DNA of 64,000 bases from Callorhinus ursinus (GCF_003265705.1 NW_020313005.1:16560109-16624108); one strand, 5' to 3'. Numbered from the stretch's first letter, positions 23,111-34,021 are shown. Numbers and translations: made by a program. Notes: generated by a model not told the origin, from the letters alone.

Positions 23111-25399
23111 AGTCAGTAGGAGCAATGTAGGCTGGACTGCTAGATCTGTTCCCTCACTCCAGCCCTGGACTTAGTCTGCCATTGTGTGGATGTGACTTAC
23201 CCGAGTTCAGGAGCAGGCATGCTGGTTATGGCACGGATGCTGACTGATAGAGGGTGCATTCAGCATACGTTGCTGAGGTGGGTGGGATTTCAGAGTCTAC
23301 AGCTCACCTTTTAAATGTGCTTCCTTATGGGCTTTAATCTTTTATTGTGAAGGCTATTAGGGATTTCATCACACGCTGCTCTGGCAATTAGTTCAGAATA
23401 AACTGAGAAAACTGCAGGGGCATTGCTGAGGAGACTTTAGCCTTTGCATTTACAGCACTTTTTTAAGTGAAATAATGACTGTGTTTAAATTGTACAGCGA
23501 TATTTATAAGAGTGATGAATTTTCAAGCTGTTCTGAGGAGATGTAGTACAGGAGAAGAGAAGAGGGAGAAAATCTCAACAACCACCCTGCAGCCTACAAG
23601 CAGCCTACATCAGTCCTTTATTCCATCTGGAAAGTGATTGAGTTTTATTTTAAACATGCATGATTTTTGTTAAATCCATCCCAATGCTAAGCAGAGAGCT
23701 GAGAAGAAATGAATGAATTTTTAAGTGTTAGTGAAATTTAATCCATTCATCGTTGTGAAGTAAATATCCTGGTTGTTAACAGTTTGGAACCTGCTCTGGT
23801 TCTAGGGGAGAAAAGCCCCTCTGCTCGCGGGACAGGAAACCCCACTTGGAGAGCCCTACCCTGCAGCCCTCTCTGATCTCAGGCAGAAGAAACCTGCAAT
23901 AGAAGGCTTGGCTCTCTTTCAATAGGCCATGTGGCCTGACAAGGGTAATTGATTTCCATTACTTTAATTAACAAAATTTAATTTTTTTTATCTAATGAGG
24001 GAAACTTGGGTGTGACATGGGTAGATGGCAAGATGACAAGTGCTAGCCCCATGGTTTAAAGGGGGAGTGAGGATGACCTGAGCCCTGCGGGGAGCTAAGG
24101 GGGCAATGCAAAATAGTCATTAGGGACAGACAGGTCACTCACTACCCCAGTGAGCAAGCCAAGCCTCCCACTCTTAGGACTTTTTGCAACCCTCATTGGA
24201 GAGGGCTCGGGATCTGTTATTCCCTGCAATGCCAGATTTCAGAAACCCATCGCTTCCTTCTCATGAGTCCCCACCTAATGATTCTCAGCAAAAGCTCCAC
24301 AAAAGCCTAAGGCACTAATTAGCGCCCCTCCAATCTTCTCCAACTTGAGCCCAGGCTCTTGCTCTCTCTCCACGCCAATTGCCTTCTAAGCCAGCTTGAT
24401 CCTGGGGCCCCAAGCTGTCCTCTGCCTCTCAATGGTCAGTCTGTGTCCCTGCCTCTTCACGGGCTCCCTGAGGGCTGCACATCTTCCCCAGCCTTGATAC
24501 CAGCTCGTCCTGGGGGATGACTTGCAGCCAGCCTTGTTTATGTGTCTGGCATCAGTAGGCAGCAGGGAGATTTGCTCCTCATTGGTTTGATCAATCTTTC
24601 TGCTGTTGAAGCCTCTCAATGAGTTGAAAGTGATTTTCCCTGCTGTATGTACAGGTAGGAGTAGATCACTTTCAATTTCTAGTACAGTGCCAGCAGTGCT
24701 CTAGCAAGTTGCTGCATTGCATAACCATAAGCGCGGGCGTTTCAAGCACACATGGAGTGATGGCAATGCTTGACTGTGTGATCTAGCTTAGCCCTGTTTG
24801 CTGGTGTGCTTCATGTCAAAGGCACAGCTATTTCTAGTGCGTTAGTTCTTCTCTTCCCTCCAGGGTTCTCTGAAATATAGAAGGCCTCTAGGGATAGTTA
24901 AAAGAAGAACTGCAAAACTGCCGTGATTAGTTCTGATTCCTTGGGAAACTCATGCTTAGCCAGGAGATATCATACAGAAGCCTCAAAGCTGTCTTCTTGT
25001 CTTCCCCAGAAACACGTTTTTGCTCACTTTAAACACAATTTAGACAACTTCTTATGGTTCTCCTCTGTGGGACCCTGTAAAGCACGCTCCTTCTTCTAAC
25101 TTCATGGTACTAATCCTCAGTTCTAATTCATAGGAATAACTTTGCAAAGGCATTGTAAGGGAGGCTAACTCCTCTTTCTCCTTCAAACCAGAGGATGAGA
25201 TCTGGGATTGTCTACAAGCAAGTGTCCAGGCAGGCCTTCCTAATGAATGCTTCACAGAGGGCACTGTTTTCTCCATGTTCCATGGATGGAGGGGAAATAA
25301 CATTGCAAGGTCATCTGAAAGTCATTTAGAGGGTAGGACCTCCTGCCTCACTTGTTCACATCAAGGGGATTCAGGGAGACTTTAAAACAGGCAGTAATA
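23111..25399. promoter_or_regulatory. Repeat-poor stretch; candidate conserved regulatory DNA
   Basis: About 2.3 kb with no SINE, LINE or microsatellite I can name, in a window otherwise dense with repeats. It holds homeodomain-type cores (GGTAATTGATT at about 23944, TTAATTAA at 23964-23971, ACTAATTAGCGC near 24315) and a moderately CpG-bearing segment ('aagcgcgggcgtttc' near 24729). Open frames here (for example 24386-24619 and 25052-25303, both minus) lack domains. Enhancer function is inferred from texture alone. Confidence 0.28.
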
Positions 25400-25500
25400 A
25401 GTTGCTTATCTTGTCTAGGTATCTCATTTTACAGATGAGAAAGGCGAGATGCACAGAGATGAAGTCATATTTTGAGGTCCCAGATTTGGTTCGTATTAAA
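25400..25500 (-). mobile_element. MIR SINE fragment, antisense
   Basis: Contains 'ctcattttacagatgagaaa' and 'gatgcacagagatgaagtca', the MIR core antisense. Confidence 0.65.
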
Positions 25501-25564
25501 TTAAAATTAGATTCAGGACCTTTTTTCAAATTTACTTGTTAGAAGAATTCACTCATGTGTTTAT

Positions 25565-25990
25565 CTAACAATTTCTAATTGACTATTTATTATGCATCCA
25601 TGATATGCCAGGCAGGCAGTCTTCTTGGTCCTGGGAATCCAGATGAATGAATGAGAGAGGACTCCTGCTGTCATGGAGCTCCCACGCTGGGAGTGTGTAT
25701 GAAGGCAGAGACAGAAATACACATGGAGTGTCAGCAGTCCCCATGCCATGAAGAGAAGAAAGTGGGGGGATTGAAAATGATGGGCGGTATCACTGCATAG
25801 GAAGCATTATCTCTTCTATTATCTATATAGGAAAGATAAGCAATATCTTTCCTATGATCTCATAGGAAATATCTCTCTAACACTACATTTAGTAGAGACA
25901 TGTGGGAAGTAGGGAGCAGCTGTGTGGCCCTTGGAGAGAAAACCATTCTAGACAGAGGGAATGGCAATTGCAAAAGTCCTGAATACATCA
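25565..25990 (-). mobile_element. L2 LINE fragment, antisense
   Basis: Antisense L2 from 'attatgcatccatgatatgc' and 'caggcagtcttcttggtcct' through 'tgctgtcatggagctcccac' to 'aaccattctagacagaggga' and 'atggcaattgcaaaagtcct'. It is interrupted by local AT-rich duplications around 25800-25880. Confidence 0.7.
25827..25855. repeat. Perfect 12-bp hairpin
   Basis: Arms ATAGGAAAGATA (25827-25838) and TATCTTTCCTAT (25844-25855) are exact reverse complements around the loop AGCAA. A third partial copy of the arm (ATAGGAAATAT) follows near 25862, so the structure probably grew by local duplication inside the L2. Confidence 0.9.
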
Positions 25991-26138
25991 TTTTTTAAAT
26001 TTAGCCTTCATCACAGAAATAGGTGTTAATTTATATATTTTCTTATACATACAATTAAGTCTCTCTCTTCTCTTGTGCACACACACATGCACAACAAGTT
26101 AATTAATGGGCTACAGGGGTTATACAGAGTTCAGCTGT

Positions 26139-26276
26139 AAGAAGAGAAGAGGAGAGGAGAAAGAGAAGAGAAGAGAAGAGAAAGGAAGAGAAGAGGAGGG
26201 AAAGGGAGGAGAGGGGAGGGAAGCCAAGGGGAGGGGAGGGAGAGGAGGGAAGGGAAGCAAAGGAAGGAAAGAAAGA
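26139..26276 (+). repeat. Polypurine tract with two G-quadruplex motifs
   Basis: Purines run unbroken for 85 bases (26139-26223); after a CC there are 32 more (26226-26257), and after a C another 18. G-runs at 26198-26220 and 26228-26249 each satisfy a four-run quadruplex pattern. Tracts like this can form intramolecular triplexes and stall polymerases. The minus-strand Ser/Leu/Phe-rich frame at 26103-26303 is just its translation. Confidence 0.93.
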
Positions 26277-26290
26277 TGAGGGGTAGGGAG

Positions 26291-26837
26291 AAATGTTCAG
26301 CATCTGGAGACTGTCAGTGGACCCAGGGTGAAGCTGATTCTAGCATGTACCACTTAGCCATCCATTCCTGATCTACTCTCAGATGGGTAAGCTGGTAAGG
26401 AAACTGAGAAGTGTGTTTTTGATAGCTAGAATTGGCCAGGAACACACTGTGTGTATCCGGATTATCTGAGAGTAAAATGATACTCTTTGGGGCTTGGAAG
26501 ATGGTTCTCATTTTCTGTCTCTCATACACCCAGAGACCAGTGCCAGCAGACAAAGGGGACTGATGTCCTATTTCAAGTCACAGAGTCCTCACTGTCACAT
26601 AAACAAAGGCAGCATTTATAGGCACACCTGGGTATTCTTCAGAGTTAGAAAAGAAAACCATTTTTCCCAGCTACACACAGAGCATTGAAGAATCTAGGGA
26701 GCAGAGGTGCATGTGGTTTGACTCAGCTGGGTGTGACATTAAAGGCACAGGAGATTATGGTAGCCTGTTCCTTTTCTCTTACAGAGTTTTTGTAAGACTT
26801 GAGGTTTAGAATGTTCTCTGGAGCCCCAGACTAGACT
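26291..26837. other. Unassigned unique DNA
   Basis: No gene or recognised repeat. Confidence 0.42.
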
Positions 26838-27267
26838 GATCTAATTCAATCAAGTATTTGTTATGTTTCTCATATTGGCAAGATTTTACAAGGGATACAA
26901 AATAATATAAGACAGTTTTCTTTCTCTTCAATGGCTCATAGTCTTTGATAACAAGGCAGCGCATAGTCATAGACAACAGGGGCGGGCACACAGTGGCAGG
27001 GATTGTGTGCCTCAGGGTCCAAGGGGACGAGGGTGGGCTTGGGTCCTTAGAGAATGTTGCAGAACTGGCTGGACTTGAGCCAGTTTTTGAGAAATGGTAA
27101 GATTCAAATAAGGGAAGACAGAACTGGCCAGATGGGAGAAGGGGTGAATGTGGGCATGGTTTGTTGTATAAGACGATGAAGATGATGAAAGGAGGCTCTC
27201 TTTGACACAGAGGGAGCTATGGGTGAAAAGTTGAGAGAACTAGTAGGCAGGCTTCTGTGCCAAGTAG
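26838..27267 (-). mobile_element. L2 LINE fragment, antisense
   Basis: Starts with 'attcaatcaagtatttgtta' and 'atacaaaataatataagaca', then 'aatggctcatagtctttgat' and, further in, 'cagatgggagaaggggtgaa' and 'gagggagctatgggtgaaaa'. The 3' end is clear; the inner part is diverged. Confidence 0.6.
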
Positions 27268-27560
27268 TGAGTTTAATGGTTAAGAAAGGAGATTATGGGC
27301 TATGGGATGAACCACCCGCATGGGCTACGGAATGAACCATCCGGTTTTACATACTGGCTCTAGTACATACTAGCTGTATGATCTTGCCAAAATCTGTAAC
27401 CTCTCTGAGAATCAGTTTTCCTCATTTTTAAAATGAAAGGGTAATAATACCAATTTAGAAGGTTATTGTGGGAATTAAATAAATTGATACGTGTAAAGTT
27501 ATAAGAAAATCTCTAGCATATAGTAAGTGCTCTTATTAATAATGATAATTATCATCAGAT
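27268..27560 (+). mobile_element. MIR SINE, sense, with internal duplication
   Basis: Head 'taatggttaagaaaggagat', core 'ctagctgtatgatcttgcca' and 'ctctgagaatcagttttcct', 3' half 'attgtgggaattaaataaat' and 'ctctagcatatagtaagtgc'. This is a nearly full-length MIR, lengthened by a 25-bp tandem duplication at 27295-27344. Confidence 0.85.
27295..27344 (+). repeat. 25-bp tandem duplication inside a MIR
   Basis: Two adjacent 25-base units (27295-27319, 27320-27344) match at 21 of 25 positions. Both start ATGGGCTA and share ATGAACCA. The duplication lies within the MIR head and must postdate the insertion. Confidence 0.9.
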
Positions 27561-29624
27561 ATTCAGATATTAATAAAATATCATTTTGCTTTCGTGAAGA
27601 TGGACAGGCATCACAGATAGTTTGGGTAGAGTTGTAAATTGGTAGAGGAGTAGGGGAGGAAAGTCACGTTACAGGAAGTGGTGGTCACCAGTTGAGGCAA
27701 GAAAACAGCATTTGCAGGCTGGCCATGCTCAGGTCTTGTAGCAGGGAGGGGTACAAGAACAGGGAGGAGGAGAATCTTGGTTGTATTTGAGGAGGATATC
27801 GGTAACCCTTCTCTAGTGAAAAGTCCCTTCCTTGAGCATCTATTTCCAGCTTTAAGACTCTCAGGGAGAGACAGGGAGCCAGCTGAGGAGACATCCATTC
27901 TTCACAATACTGGCCAGCCCAGTTACCAGTGCACGGACAAAGCCTTTTCCAATAGGAATGCTTTTTTCCAGAGCTATTTCTATCAACCCAAAGATTATAG
28001 AGATGGTTGGAAGTGAGAAGATGCCAGTTTTCCCAAATGAGGTACCATTGTGAGCTTCTCTCCATTGTTTTGACCCATCTTACCTACTTTAGCCCTGACC
28101 AGTGTAGCAAATGTTGCTACAGATGCTTTTCCTCAGCAAGCTCAGCACAGAACAGTCCTGCAGCATGTTGAGGGCCTGAGGGGCTGACAGAAGGGAGGTT
28201 TCACTGATGGGCCCTTGTTATGGATCGACCCAGAGTTCAGGAACTGGAATGGCAGGAGAGACCCAGCACAGGCCAACACCTTCCGCATTCCCAAATCCCT
28301 CGTCTGTAGCATGAAACCCTGCACAATCGGGGCACCTCCCTTTCGGCCCCAGTGGTTGTGGCATCAGCCAGCCCGCTTAGTCACCAAGGCCCAGGCTGAC
28401 TGGCACAGGGGCTTTGTTAGCAAGAGGTTGGTGGCAGGTCAGTGCCTGCTGTGCTGTTGTCCATATGACCTCTGAGATGCATTAAAATGTCTACAAAACT
28501 GTAGCGCTCTCAGGCTGCCATCTAGACAGTTGCATTCGAAGGAAGAAAACAATCGCCCTGCCCACTGGCAGTCGTCTTTGGATTCTGTAGAAACGGTAGC
28601 TAAGCTTATGGAAAGGATTCAAGCCTTCTTTCCACACCCCCCCTCAACTGATGAATTGGAGATTTGATACCCCGCATGAGGCTTGCTCTGCTGCCCAGCA
28701 CCGCCAGGCTGCGGTGGCCTCAGCAGGTGGCAGGGCCTGGCGAAGGAGCGAACGCTCTCGCAAGTGGTGACAGAAAACATCCCAGATATCTGAGTGCTTG
28801 GAAATTATTAGCGGGGAAGCATGTGCGGGACTCTGCGATTTCAGAAGAAAGCCTTGGTATGTTGATCATCTTATACTGATTTAACACCCTTCCCTTTTTA
28901 TTTAAGCTCTATGTTTGCAAAATTCTAAAGCAACTTTTGGGATTTCTGGGTAGCAGGTTTCACCCAGGGTCCCCCTTTCCTGCAACGCGGAGGCCACTTT
29001 TACATGGAACGGTTGCTGAGGAACGGCCGTGAACTTGGCCTGGTGAGGTCGGAGTGAGTATTGCCAGAAATAAGAGGTGGATTCCCTTACTCAGATGTCA
29101 GTTAACTGTGGAATATGTAAGCTTTCTTCCCAGAGCAGGTAAAGGCACTAAAGTGGCTGCTGATTTCCCCAAATAGCTCAGGAATCTATGACGTGTGTCA
29201 GAAGCTTAGGGCAACTGAGCTTTCCCTTTCTGGTGTCGCCTTGGCCCGGAGGCGGACCCTGCAAGCCTCCTGATGAATCCCTGGTTCCCCAGGCAACTGG
29301 GTTATTGTTTCTGGTGCCTTGTAAGACCAGACATCTTTTGAGTGGGTGTTTATCAGTGGTGGCACAGTGGGTGAGCAGGCCAGGGGAAGATAGTATTTAG
29401 AATCTAAGGGAGTTTTTGTACCTCTTAGACTTATAGAGGGGCCTGCACAGGTGACAGGTGTAGGGAAAAGCTCTCTAAATAGTGGCTGACTCCTTGGCAC
29501 CCCTTGCCAGGGGACAAGCAAAGGAGTTATTGACATGCCATGTCTTGCTTATCATATCTAAAAAGGATAATCTTACCCCAACTATCTATTTCTACCACCA
29601 TAAAATAGCTTTCCAGGGTGTGAG

Positions 29625-29626
<2 letters not shown>
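27561..29626. other. Unassigned unique DNA, partly CpG-bearing
   Basis: No gene recognised. The 126-residue minus-strand frame at 27685-28065 overlaps others in different frames and lacks a domain. The stretch 28500-29060 has more CpGs than the neighbourhood ('gcgaaggagcgaacgctctc', 'aacggccgtgaa') but does not look like a full CpG island. Confidence 0.42.

Positions 29627-29676
<50 letters not shown>
29627..29676 (+). repeat. (GT)25 microsatellite
   Basis: A perfect, uninterrupted 50-base GT run preceded by TGAGGGG. Being pure, it is probably more length-variable than the interrupted tract at 1304-1361. Confidence 0.97.
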
Positions 29677-29679
<3 letters not shown>

Positions 29680-30121
29680 CTTCTCTTTTGCCTCTAAGAT
29701 GCTGTGCCCCATGTTAGGTAATTCTTCATTATACATTCATTTGGTTCTCTGTTGCCCTTGCAAGTTTAACAACCTTAAAAAATTGGATGCTTCTCACTGG
29801 TTCTATAATGAAGTAGCAATTTGTCTCTAGATCCAAATCCAGGTGTAGCTATGCTAACTTGCAGCCTGGTCTTGAGCATCTGGAGAATATTAAATATCTC
29901 TGGGTGTAGGAAATCCTTGGTTGTCACTAAAAGGGGAAAAAGTCTTCATGCTTTTTAATAACATAGGAGCTATGAGGGAGTGAGAAAGGAGAGATGCCAA
30001 GAGCAAGGACAGTCACTAAACTTAGGAAAGGAACACACCTTTCCTTCATCTCCTTCCTCCCACTCTAAGTGAAATGTTAAGTTGAGGCTGGGAAACAAAT
30101 TATTTTCTTTTAAGATACTAT

Positions 30122-30281
30122 TGTGGGGGGATGGGTTAGCCTGGTGATGGGTATTAAAGAGGGCACGTATTGCATGGAGCACTGGGTGTTATACGCAAAC
30201 AATGAATCATGGAACACTACATCAAAAACTAATGATGTAATGTATGGTGATTAACATAACATAATAATATTAAATTAAAAA
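30122..30281 (+). mobile_element. 5'-truncated L1 3' end, sense
   Basis: Carries the same 3' UTR as the minus-strand L1 copies but in the plus orientation: 'gcctggtgatgggtattaaa', 'gcactgggtgttatacgcaa', 'aaactaatgatgtaatgtat', ending in 'aaattaaaaaaa'. It is flanked by a perfect 10-bp target-site duplication AAGATACTAT (30112-30121 and 30282-30291). A clean small insertion made by L1 machinery. Confidence 0.95.
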
Positions 30282-30339
30282 AAGATACTATGGCTGAATT
30301 TTCCCTATGTTCCAGGCTCGGGGGCTTTCTGTTTCTTTT

Positions 30340-30500
30340 TTCTCATTTCAATCTCCCAATCATATGAAAGAGATTCTATATTGACTCCCACCTTAAAAAC
30401 AAGGACACCACATGCTAGAGACGTTAAGTGACTCTCCAGGGCCATCCAGTTGTATGGTGTGCAGACTTTACCCTCGCTTTGCCTGGTCCTACATTCTTAG
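30340..30500 (-). mobile_element. MIR SINE fragment, antisense
   Basis: Weak antisense MIR with 'ttctcatttcaatctcccaa', 'ccaccttaaaaacaaggaca' and 'gagacgttaagtgactctcc'. Confidence 0.5.
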
Positions 30501-31545
30501 CCACCAGGTCCTACTTCTTGAGGGTTTGTTGTTGCTGCTATTGTTCCATTAGGAAGAATTAAAATTTCTATGGGCCCCAAAGAGGATAAAGTGCTTTCCC
30601 AAAGTCGGCGCAGCTCCTGGCCTCTGCATCTCACACCTGTAAGGCCTCTTTCTCCCTTCCCCATCTCCAGCGTTCCCATGGCCACACTCCTCTGAGACAG
30701 GAGGTGTGCTAACTCTGGCCCTATACTCTGTGGGCTTTCCATCCAATGACCTTTGCTTTTTATCTAACTTTGATTGGTACCTTGGTTCTAATCACAGGCC
30801 TCCTTTCTGTTCTGGAGTCCATTCCCATAACAATATTGATTCCATTCCCTGAGCTGGTTCCCTTGTTTCATCCTGGGAACAGGCATCCTAGGTTTCTCTT
30901 ATGGGTCCCCTCCAAGAACTGGGAGCTCTCCCTTGCTGGTGTACTCTACTTTTAAACAGAGGTCCTAGATGGAGATGCCTTTCTTTCAGGGTCTCCATAT
31001 TGTTCTCTTCACTTGATAGGAGATCTGTATTTTTATTCAACAACTCCAGTCATCTACTTTCAGCTTGGATGTCAACAGTTCCTTAGGTTGATGGTTGGAA
31101 GCTGCACTTGCCCTTAGCATGAACCTGTGCTGTTAGCTGGTGCCATTGGACCCACTTTGCTGCAGCCTCACCTGGGTAACTGTCTAGGATGTTCTGTCTT
31201 AAGGAGATTTGGAAATGAGAAAGGAGAGGACTTTGAAGACTTACAGGGTACTACTCAATGGTTGAATTAGCTGCTTTACTGGTTTAAAGTCAACTTGTCC
31301 TCTAGTCCAGAAGCTGTCATTGAAAACTAGGTGTTAGGGAGTCTGAGGACCCTTAACCTCCTTTAATCGTATGACACCATGTCCCAGTGAGTGTGTCAAC
31401 ACCAGCAGCAGCCTCTCAGGCAGAGGCTTTTACTTCGTTGGGAAGACTCTAACCGGTGATGCAGCCAGTGGTGAATGAGGCAAAGAAAAATCTGCCTCTT
31501 CTTGTTCTGAGGCAAAGTGCTGGTCACTTGTTAGGTATGAGTATC
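30501..31545. other. Unassigned unique DNA
   Basis: No gene or confident repeat. Short frames on both strands overlap and have no domain. Confidence 0.42.
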
Positions 31546-31549
31546 TTGG

Positions 31550-31712
31550 CATAAAGTACTGAGAGGAGTACTAGATGTGGAATCAGAAAATCTAGTCACG
31601 CTCTGTGTGACTTCAGGAAGTTCACAGCCTCTTGGCCTGTGTCCTTTTTGATAAAATGAAAAGTGATAATAGTTGTCTTGTCCATCATGAAAAGTGTCTA
31701 TAGGATTAAATA
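31550..31712 (+). mobile_element. MIR SINE, sense
   Basis: Landmarks 'tactagatgtggaatcagaa', 'gtgtgacttcaggaagttca' and 'ggattaaataa' in MIR sense order, abutting the following hAT element. Confidence 0.65.
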
Positions 31713-31925
31713 AACCAGTGTTTCTCAACAGGGGGTGATTTTGCTGCTCAGGGGACATTTCACAATGTCTAGAGAAGACATGTTTGGTTGTCACAGCTGG
31801 ACTCAGGGTTTGCTATTGGCACCTCTAGAGGGTAGAGGTCAGGGCTGCTGTAAACACAGGTATAGGAGAGGCTCCCACAGTAAAGAAGTATCCAGCCCAA
31901 CATGTCAAGAGTTCAAACTGATAAA
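31713..31925 (+). mobile_element. MER5A-like hAT-Charlie element
   Basis: Starts CCAGTGTTTCTCAACAGGG, then 'ggggacatttcacaatgtct', 'tgtttggttgtcacagctgg', 'agagggtagaggtcagggct' and 'agtatccagcccaacatgtc'. This is the order of the mammal-wide non-autonomous hAT element MER5A. The 5' end matches the usual CAGTGGTTCTCAA inverted terminus; the 3' terminus is decayed. Confidence 0.88.
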
Positions 31926-32269
31926 TGATTTCATTTAATCTGTTTCAAATGTTACATTCCAGTAACAAACAGACCACCCCCTCTTATGGAGCCTACAAGG
32001 AGGTAAGAGCAGAGAGCACCACATACCTAATAGGCCTTGTTCCTACTGCTCCCTCCCAGGCTCCCCTGAAAGGCCACTTCAAACTGACCAAAGAGTGGCC
32101 TTCTCAGATCTCTTCCATGGAGAGTTGGAGGCCACAAGTGAATCCCTACCAAAGCACTTAGGCTCTGTACAGGAGACACTTTTGATTTACTGGAACATGC
32201 CACTGCAGACCACCCCTGGTCTCTGACTCCCATACTCACTGGATTGGGGGAAAGCTACTTTAATTGGTG
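31926..32269. other. Unassigned unique DNA
   Basis: No gene or recognised repeat. Confidence 0.4.
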
Positions 32270-32440
32270 GTGAAAAAGTTAGATTTAGAAACCTTCACAC
32301 TTGAGCCTGAGTCCTGGCTATGCCACTTAACTAACTAACTGAATGTAGATAAATTGTCTGGTTTGTTTGAGGCTCATAGCTCTGACCAGTAAATTAGAAG
32401 ATAAGTTATTTAGCATGGTTCCTGATGAATTAAGAACTGA
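32270..32440 (+). mobile_element. MIR SINE, sense
   Basis: Shows 'tgagtcctggctatgccact' and 'taactaactaactgaatgta' with a degraded 3' half. Confidence 0.6.
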
Positions 32441-32454
32441 ATGATAGTAGCAAT

Positions 32455-32535
32455 AGTAGCTGTTGCAGTAATTGATTTTATTATTATTATTAATATTGGT
32501 AATACTAATATCATTATTTTTATTGCTGTGCGATC
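32455..32535 (+). repeat. (ATT)n-like AT-rich low-complexity tract
   Basis: Runs of ATT/ATA units (TTATTATTATTATTAATATT) with interruptions. Confidence 0.75.
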
Positions 32536-32569
32536 AACTGAGATCTTTTTATCTGCTCAAAGGGAGACC

Positions 32570-32935
32570 TTATATTCCAGAGATTCTCAGCCTTGGACAC
32601 CTACTAGTCAACTGAACATTTTTTAAAAAATACTGATGCTTGGGGGTGTCTGGTTGGCTTAGTCACCTAAGTGCCTGACTCTTAATCTTGGCTCAGGTCT
32701 CGATCTCAGGGTTGTGGATTCAGGCCCTGCATTGGGCTCCATGCTGGGCATGGAGCTTACTTACCTACTTACTTACTTAATTAATTAAAATAAAATAGTA
32801 AAAATATTGATGCTTGGACCCCAAGCCATGCCCATTCACTTGATTTCTCTGGAGGACAGGCCTAGACATGGGTTGTTTTTGTTTTTCTAAAGCTCCCCAG
32901 GTAATTCTAATAAATAACAGGATTGGAAACCTATC
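32570..32935 (+). mobile_element. hAT-Charlie-type MITE, split by a SINEC
   Basis: The left part 'ccagagattctcagccttgg' and 'ttaaaaaatactgatgcttg' and the right part 'tttctaaagctccccaggta' and 'attctaataaataacaggat' match the palindromic hAT MITE family with a 'gctccccaggtgattctaa' arm. The two parts are separated by the SINEC at 32644-32799. Family naming beyond hAT-Charlie is uncertain. Confidence 0.7.
32644..32799 (+). mobile_element. SINEC retroposon, sense, diverged
   Basis: A SINEC head with substitutions ('ggtgtctggttggcttagtc', 'cggctcaggtc'-equivalent 'cttggctcaggtctcgatct') and a tail of ACTT/AATT repeats ending 'aaaataaaatagt'. Target duplications are 18 bp with one mismatch: AAAAATACTGATGCTTGG (32626-32643) and AAAAATATTGATGCTTGG (32800-32817). 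Body divergence suggests an older SINEC subfamily. Confidence 0.93.
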
Positions 32936-34021
32936 GTTTTACACAATATCCTTGGCTTAACCTTGCTGGGGACACAGGTGGTATGGAATATTCTATAGGT
33001 ACATGGAAAGAGGCAGAGTGGAGGTCTAATCAAACTTCTGGACCCATTCTGTATCACTGTCTCTAACAGACAGTCTAGGATGGTTCTCCCCTTCCTCAGC
33101 AACCTTTTAGGAGGACCCACTCTGTGTGGCTCCTCTTGGCACCTTCCTATTATTAGAGGAAAGCACAAGCAGATCAAAGTAGGAGAAGAGGTGTTGAGCA
33201 TCTGTCATTTGTAGGCTTCAGTCCATCTTAGTAGCTGGTGATTACCATCATTTACTAACAGGATAACATGTGTACAGTGTTTTATAGATTAAATTACTTC
33301 ATGCTTACCAATTTATTTAATTCATGGGTAGTCTGAAGTCACATGTTCCAGTAAATTAAAAATGCCCTCTTTAGAGGCATTAATTGTGGACCTCCAGGTT
33401 ACCCATGGCAGAGGTTTGTGGAGGTTACTCTTCAGCTGGTTTGGGGCGGCCTTTGGGTGGAGCCTGAGAGAACAGTAAGAACAACTCTGTTGTTCAGGGA
33501 GCTCACTCTCTGCCCTTAGCTCCGGGTGGGCTCCATGAGAGCAAGATCACTCTGCTCGGGACCCAAACATCTGAAAAGAGCCTGATCAAAATTCATGAAT
33601 GAAAATTTTACTGATATGATCACACTTTTTATTGGTTATTATAAATATAAATAAAATATAGGATAAGTTCAGGTAACAATGGGAAGATATATTTTATATA
33701 TACATATATATGAACTATAATAAAAAGTAGGAAGGGATTCCTTACAATTGCTAAAATTGCAAATAGAAATAATGTGGAATTTAAAAATAACAGTGATGAA
33801 GTCACAAGAGAGATAAAAGGTTAAGAGTTGCAAAATAACATATAATATATGAGATTTGAAGATATAAGATAAAAGCCTTTAGAAGCCAATAAAATGCAAG
33901 ATTAAAAGATTAAAGCAAAAGGCTAAACCCATAACATAGAAAGTTAAAAACAAAGAAGTATATAGGATTAAGAAGAAGAAATAACTAAGGAAAAAATAAA
34001 ATTAAAAAATTTATGGAAACT
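32936..34021. other. Unassigned DNA; AT/A-rich from about 33600
   Basis: No gene. The first part is unremarkable. The segment 33600-34021 is strongly A/T-rich on the plus strand, with recurrent AAAATA, ATAAAA and TTAAAA words. It is compositionally like the A-rich segment of the L1 5' UTR at 53.9-54.5 kb, but I could not establish homology. Confidence 0.4.

Noticed and set aside
26103..26303. Ser/Leu/Phe-rich minus-strand frame
   Set aside because: Translation of the complementary polypyrimidine strand of a purine tract.
27685..28065. 126-residue minus-strand frame as a gene
   Set aside because: No recognisable domain and overlapped by open frames in other frames and on the other strand.
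28500..29060. Possible CpG-island promoter
   Set aside because: A few CpGs above background but no sustained GC-rich island, no adjoining exon and no recognised core promoter.
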